DNA of 19,738 nucleotides from Burkholderiaceae bacterium. GTDB taxonomy: Bacteria; Pseudomonadota; Gammaproteobacteria; Burkholderiales; Burkholderiaceae. Below the pieces are notes generated by a model. That model saw only the letters and a list, made by a program, of their open reading frames with translations, did no database searches and was not told where the DNA came from. Below, piece by piece: positions 16,395 through 19,738 of this stretch. The translations under genes and the position numbers were made by a program. The stretch spans positions 1 through 19,738 of the forward strand of contig JAKONS010000409.1 in NCBI GenBank assembly GCA_022701845.1, read 5' to 3'. Positions within the stretch are counted from its first letter, which is position 1. Every line of letters begins with the position of its first letter.

Positions 16395-17393
16395 TCAGTC
16401 CAGCGACAGCTTCAGGCGGCCGACGATGTCGCGCCACATGTCGACATCCTTCTTCATCAGCGCGCCGGTCTTCGCGCCGTCGAGGTAGGCCGGCTCCAGG
16501 CCGCGTTCGCGCAGCTTGTTCTGCAGGTCGGGATCGGCCATCACCCGGGCCAGGTCTTCGCTGATCTTGCGGGTAACCGCCGGCGGCGTCTTCGCCGGCG
16601 CCAGCAGGCCGTACCAGATGTCGACGTCGAAGCCGGGAATGCCGCTCTCGGCCACCGTCGGCACGTCGGGCAGCTGCGGGAAACGGGTGGCGGTGGTCAC
16701 CGCCAGGGCGCGCAGCCGGCCCTGCTTGACCAGGCCGTCGAAGGCCGACATGGCGCCGAACGAGGCCTGCACCTCGTCGGCGGCCAGGGCGGTGACCGAC
16801 GGGCCGGAGCCCTTGTACGGCACATGGGTCATGGTGACGCCGGAGCGCAGCGCCATCAGCTCGCCGGCCAGGTGCGGCGCGGTGCCGGCACCGGCCGAGC
16901 CGTAGTTCACCTGCCCCGGGTGCGCCTTGGCGAAGGCGACGAATTCGGCGAAGGTCCTGGCCGGCACCTTGTCGTTGACCACCACCACCATCGGCGAGGT
17001 GGCGTAGCGGCCGATCGGCGCGAAGTCGCGCAGCAGGTCCCAGCTCAGGTTGCGGTAGAGGGTGGTGTTGATGGTGTACGAGTTCACCAGCAGCAGCAGG
17101 GTGTAGCCGTCGGGCGCGGCGCGCGCCACCGCGTCGGCGCCGATGTTGCCGGCGGCACCCGGCTTGTTGTCGACCACCACCGGCTGGCCCCAGATCTCGC
17201 CGAGCTTCTGCGCCACCAGCCGGGCCGAGATGTCGGAGCCGCCCGGCGCGAAGCCGACGACCAGGCGCACCGGCCGGTCGGGAAAGGCGGCCTGTGCGGC
17301 CCCGGCCGCCAGAGCGAGGGTCGCGGTGGCGGCCAGCGCCCGCAGGCACCGGCGCGCGACGACGCCGGCGGCAGCCGTGGATGAGGTGAACAT
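16395..17393 (-). CDS. Tripartite tricarboxylate transporter receptor (TctC/Bug family) periplasmic protein
   Basis: A 332-residue solute receptor. The first about 35 residues form a Sec signal peptide (basic VVARRCLRAL, hydrophobic core, cleavage near AQA). The mature protein starts with the Bug hallmark FPDRPVRLVVGFAPGGSDISARL, then VVVDNKPGAAGNIGADAVA, APDGYTLL, NYGSAGAGTAPHLAGE and THVPYKGSGPSV. The upstream in-frame ATG at 17486 would put a polar stretch before the signal peptide, so 17393 is preferred although its ribosome binding site is weak. No tctA or tctB membrane genes are visible, which is usual for orphan Bug receptors in Burkholderiales; they may share a distant transporter or act as sensors. 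Ligands are typically small carboxylates. Co-transcribed with the SMP-30 gene. Confidence 0.94.
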   Translation of the reverse strand: MFTSSTAAAGVVARRCLRALAATATLALAAGAAQAAFPDRPVRLVVGFAPGGSDISARLVAQKLGEIWGQPVVVDNKPGAAGNIGADAVARAAPDGYTLLLLVNSYTINTTLYRNLSWDLLRDFAPIGRYATSPMVVVVNDKVPARTFAEFVAFAKAHPGQVNYGSAGAGTAPHLAGELMALRSGVTMTHVPYKGSGPSVTALAADEVQASFGAMSAFDGLVKQGRLRALAVTTATRFPQLPDVPTVAESGIPGFDVDIWYGLLAPAKTPPAVTRKISEDLARVMADPDLQNKLRERGLEPAYLDGAKTGALMKKDVDMWRDIVGRLKLSLD

Positions 17394-17596
17394 GATTTTC
17401 GCCGTTTCGATTATTGTTTCAGAATCACGAAATCTATTCCGGAATGCCGGAAGTCCGACATAGGAGTTGCACTGAGGCCGGGGCATGGGCGCGGGACCAG
17501 CGCCGGGCTGCGCGAAGACGCCCTCTCCACCGGTTACCGGAAGGCGCAGATTGCCGCGACATAATCCAAAAAACGAAGCAGACCCGCGGAGACGAC
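17394..17596. promoter_or_regulatory. Divergent intergenic region between tctC-type gene and glgC
   Basis: About 200 bp separating oppositely transcribed genes, so it should hold promoters for both. The tctC-proximal half is AT-rich and has two dyads: TTTCGATT (17405-17412) with AATCACGAAA (17423-17432), an imperfect inverted repeat, and TTCCGG-AATG-CCGGAA (17437-17452), perfect 6-bp arms. For glgC, CATAAT at 17560-17565 resembles a -10 element, but no matching -35 at standard spacing was found. No short gene is recognisable here. Confidence 0.45.
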
Positions 17597-18901
17597 ATGA
17601 ACCAACCAGAACCCCGATCCCCCCTCCAGGCGCACCAGCTGGTGCGCCGCACCATCGCCCTGGTCCTCGCCGGCGGCCGGGGCTCCCGCCTCAAGCAGCT
17701 CACCGACCGGCGCGCCAAGCCCGCGGTGTATTTCGGCGGCAAGTTCCGCATCATCGATTTCGCGCTGTCGAACTGCCTGAACTCCGGCATCCGCCGCATG
17801 GCGGTGGTCACCCAGTACAAGTCGCATTCGCTGATGCGCCACCTGCAGCGCGGCTGGAGCTTCCTGCGCGCCGAGCTCAACGAGATGGTCGACGTGATGC
17901 CGGCGCAGCAGCGCGTCGGCGACGAGCACTGGTACCGCGGCACCGCCGACGCGGTGTTCCAAAACCTCGACATCATCCAGACCCGTTCCACCAAGCACGA
18001 CTACGTGGTGGTGCTGGCCGGTGACCACATCTACAAGATGGACTACTCGATCATGGTCAAGGACCATGCCGAGCGCGGCATGGGCTGCACCGTGGGCTGT
18101 ATCGAGGTGCCGCGCATGGAAGCGGTGGCCTACGGCGTGATGGCGGTCGACGACGACCGCCGCATCACCGCCTTCCTGGAGAAGCCGGCCGACCCGCCTG
18201 CCATGCCCGGCCATCCCGACCAGGCCCTGGCCAGCATGGGCATCTATGTCTTCGATTCGAAGTACCTCTACCAGCTGCTCGAGGAAGACGCGCTCGACCC
18301 GAACTCGAGCCACGACTTCGGCAAGGACATCATTCCGCGCGCGGTGGCCGAGGGCCGGGCCCTGGCGCATCCGTTCAGCATGTCCTGCGTGACCCGCGGC
18401 GCGCGCGGCCCGGACGCCGCCACCTACTGGCGCGACGTCGGCACCATCGACGCCTTCTGGGCCGCCAACCTCGACCTGGCCTCGATCAGCCCGGAACTCG
18501 ACATCTACGACACCGACTGGCCGATCTGGACCTACCAGCGGCAGCTGCCGCCGGCCAAGTTCGTGGTCGACCGCAACGGCAACAACGGCACCACCGTCAA
18601 CACCATCGTCTCGGGCGGCTGCATCGTCTCCGGCTCGAAGGTGATGGAGTCGGTGCTGTTCTCCAACGTGCGCATCCACTCGTTCTGCGAGGTGCAGCAG
18701 GCGGTGCTGCTGCCCGACGTGGAAGTGGGCCGGGGCGCCCGCCTGCGCAAGGTGGTGGTCGACCGCGGCTGCGTGATTCCCGACGGCATGGTGGTGGGCG
18801 AGGACGCCGGCCACGACGCGGCGCGCTTCGAGCGCACCGAGTCCGGCATCGTGCTGATCACCCGCGACATGCTGACGGCGCTGGAGAACCGGCCGGGCTG
18901 A
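17597..18901 (+). CDS. glgC: Glucose-1-phosphate adenylyltransferase (ADP-glucose pyrophosphorylase)
   Basis: A 434-residue enzyme making ADP-glucose and pyrophosphate from glucose-1-phosphate and ATP, the committed step of bacterial glycogen synthesis. Visible: nucleotide-binding LAGGRGSRL (24-32) with Lys41 in [22 protein letters not shown] (55-65, allosteric/activator neighbourhood), WYRGTADAV (112-120), catalytic Asp143 in [15 protein letters not shown] (193-197, Lys196 binds glucose-1-phosphate), YWRDVGT (277-283), and a C-terminal left-handed beta-helix (about 325-410). Length is normal for the family. ATG at 17597 has GGAG at 17588-17591, 5 nt ahead; longer in-frame extensions lack a ribosome binding site. 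No glgA, glgB or glgP lies in the window, so it stands alone here. It is the only complete plus-strand gene and seems unrelated to the catabolic genes. Confidence 0.97.
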   Translation: MNQPEPRSPLQAHQLVRRTIALVLAGGRGSRLKQLTDRRAKPAVYFGGKFRIIDFALSNCLNSGIRRMAVVTQYKSHSLMRHLQRGWSFLRAELNEMVDVMPAQQRVGDEHWYRGTADAVFQNLDIIQTRSTKHDYVVVLAGDHIYKMDYSIMVKDHAERGMGCTVGCIEVPRMEAVAYGVMAVDDDRRITAFLEKPADPPAMPGHPDQALASMGIYVFDSKYLYQLLEEDALDPNSSHDFGKDIIPRAVAEGRALAHPFSMSCVTRGARGPDAATYWRDVGTIDAFWAANLDLASISPELDIYDTDWPIWTYQRQLPPAKFVVDRNGNNGTTVNTIVSGGCIVSGSKVMESVLFSNVRIHSFCEVQQAVLLPDVEVGRGARLRKVVVDRGCVIPDGMVVGEDAGHDAARFERTESGIVLITRDMLTALENRPG

Positions 18902-18916
18902 CCGAAGCCAATCCGG

Positions 18917-19738
18917 TCAGGCGTCGATCGCGCTCACCCCGGCTGGCAGCGGCCGGCTGTGGACGATGCGCCGCACGATCTCCAGCAGCCGCGCGGTGCC
19001 CGGCGACAGCGAGCGCAGCCGCCGGGTGATCAGGCAGGTCTCGCGTGACAGCAGCGGCGCGCGCACCGGGCGGAACACCAGATCCGGCCCGCCCATCGAC
19101 GCGGCCAGCGCCGGAATCACCGAATAGTGCTGCCCGTCGCCCAGCAGCGCGAACAGGGTGGTGGTGCTCGACACCTCGTCGCAGGCCTGGGCCATCACCG
19201 GCAGGTCGCCCACCTCGCGCTTCAGGTAGCTGCCCACGCCGGTGTCCTCGGCGAAGCGCAAAAAGCCCGCCAGCGGCAGGTCCTGCCAGTCGATCGGCGT
19301 GCTGTCGGCGGCCAGCGGATGGCGGCGGTCGCAGATGACGCCGTATTCGTCGCGCAGCAGCGGCTGGTACTGCAGCGCCTCGTTGCCGCGGTGCCGGCTG
19401 ATGATGGCGAAATCGGTCTCGCCGTCGGCCACCATGCGCTCGACCACCTCGGCGCCGGTGTCGCGCACCACGAAGTTCACCCCGGGATAGACGCTGCGGA
19501 ACTCGCGCATCGCCTCGGCCAGGAAGCAGTAGATGACCGAGGCGGCGGCGGCGATGCGGATCTGCCCCTTCTGCCCCTCGGCCAGCGCGCCCAGGTCGTC
19601 GATGGCGCTCTCGAACTGGCGCACCACCCGCTCGGCTTCCGGCCGGAAGGATTCGCCCTCGCGGGTCAGCACCACCCGGCGGGTGGTGCGCTCGAACAGC
19701 TTCAGGCCGATGGTCTCCTCGAACTGCTGGATGGCGGC
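18917..19738 (-). CDS. LysR-family transcriptional regulator, N-terminus outside window
   Basis: The visible 273 residues run to the stop codon; the start lies beyond the right edge. The first visible residues, AAIQQFEETIGLKLFERTTR, are the second half of the LysR winged helix-turn-helix, followed by VVLTREGESF and the linker helix. A periplasmic-binding-protein-like effector domain (about residues 65-260 of the visible part) follows, starting GQIRIAAAASV. It is convergent with glgC, with only 15 nt between the stops, and no obvious terminator is present there. The regulated genes are unknown: LysR proteins usually control a divergent neighbour, which would lie to the right of the window. It could act on the catabolic operon only at a distance. 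Confidence 0.94.
   Translation of the reverse strand, partial: AAIQQFEETIGLKLFERTTRRVVLTREGESFRPEAERVVRQFESAIDDLGALAEGQKGQIRIAAAASVIYCFLAEAMREFRSVYPGVNFVVRDTGAEVVERMVADGETDFAIISRHRGNEALQYQPLLRDEYGVICDRRHPLAADSTPIDWQDLPLAGFLRFAEDTGVGSYLKREVGDLPVMAQACDEVSSTTTLFALLGDGQHYSVIPALAASMGGPDLVFRPVRAPLLSRETCLITRRLRSLSPGTARLLEIVRRIVHSRPLPAGVSAIDA

Noticed and set aside
17560..17565. CATAAT as a proven glgC promoter -10
   Set aside because: No -35-like hexamer lies at 16-18 bp spacing; kept only as a remark in the intergenic entry.
17534..18814. A 426-codon minus-strand open frame opposite glgC
   Set aside because: It has His/Val/Asp-rich shadow composition and lacks a ribosome binding site; glgC on the plus strand is unambiguous.
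18917..19738. The partial LysR as the regulator of the catabolic operon
   Set aside because: It is separated from the operon by glgC and the receptor-lactonase unit and is oriented toward glgC. No matching binding site could be shown, so the link is not claimed.

Overview
The window reads as a GC-rich proteobacterial chromosome segment, most likely Burkholderiales. That guess rests on overall GC, a Bug/TctC-type solute receptor without its membrane partners, and the dense packing of branched-chain-amino-acid-type (HAAT, Liv-like) ABC transporters. No RNA gene, IS element or CRISPR array was seen.

Almost everything from about 17393 down to 1 lies on the minus strand. Reading in the direction of transcription, a short unit comes first: a TctC/Bug periplasmic receptor (17393-16395) and an SMP-30/gluconolactonase-family lactonase (16390-15374), followed by a hairpin that could end it. 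A 185-bp AT-richer, dyad-rich control region (15189-15373) follows. Then comes an apparent 14-gene operon running off the left edge: LivH-type permease, fused LivM-LivG permease/ATPase, LivF-type ATPase, substrate-binding protein 2, substrate-binding protein 1, a second LivH, LivM, LivF and LivG, Baeyer-Villiger monooxygenase (BVMO) 2, SDR dehydrogenase 2, an HSL-family alpha/beta hydrolase, BVMO 1 and SDR dehydrogenase 1 (cut by the window edge). Many junctions are 4-bp ATGA overlaps, so the genes are very probably co-transcribed and translationally coupled.

The gene set suggests one pathway. Two different HAAT importers, each with its own periplasmic binding protein, bring in a substrate. 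An SDR oxidises an alcohol to a ketone, a phenylacetone/steroid/cyclohexanone-type BVMO inserts oxygen to give an ester or lactone, and the esterase (or the SMP-30 lactonase) opens it. The duplication of BVMO, SDR and transporter suggests either two rounds of the same chemistry on one molecule or two related substrates. The substrate cannot be read from the sequence.

To the right, on the plus strand, is a stand-alone glgC (ADP-glucose pyrophosphorylase, 17597-18901), apparently unrelated to the catabolic block. It is convergent with a partial LysR-family regulator (18917 to the right edge, minus strand). No gene-free stretch exceeds 300 bases. The two largest are 15189-15373 and 17394-17596; both hold inverted repeats and are described below.
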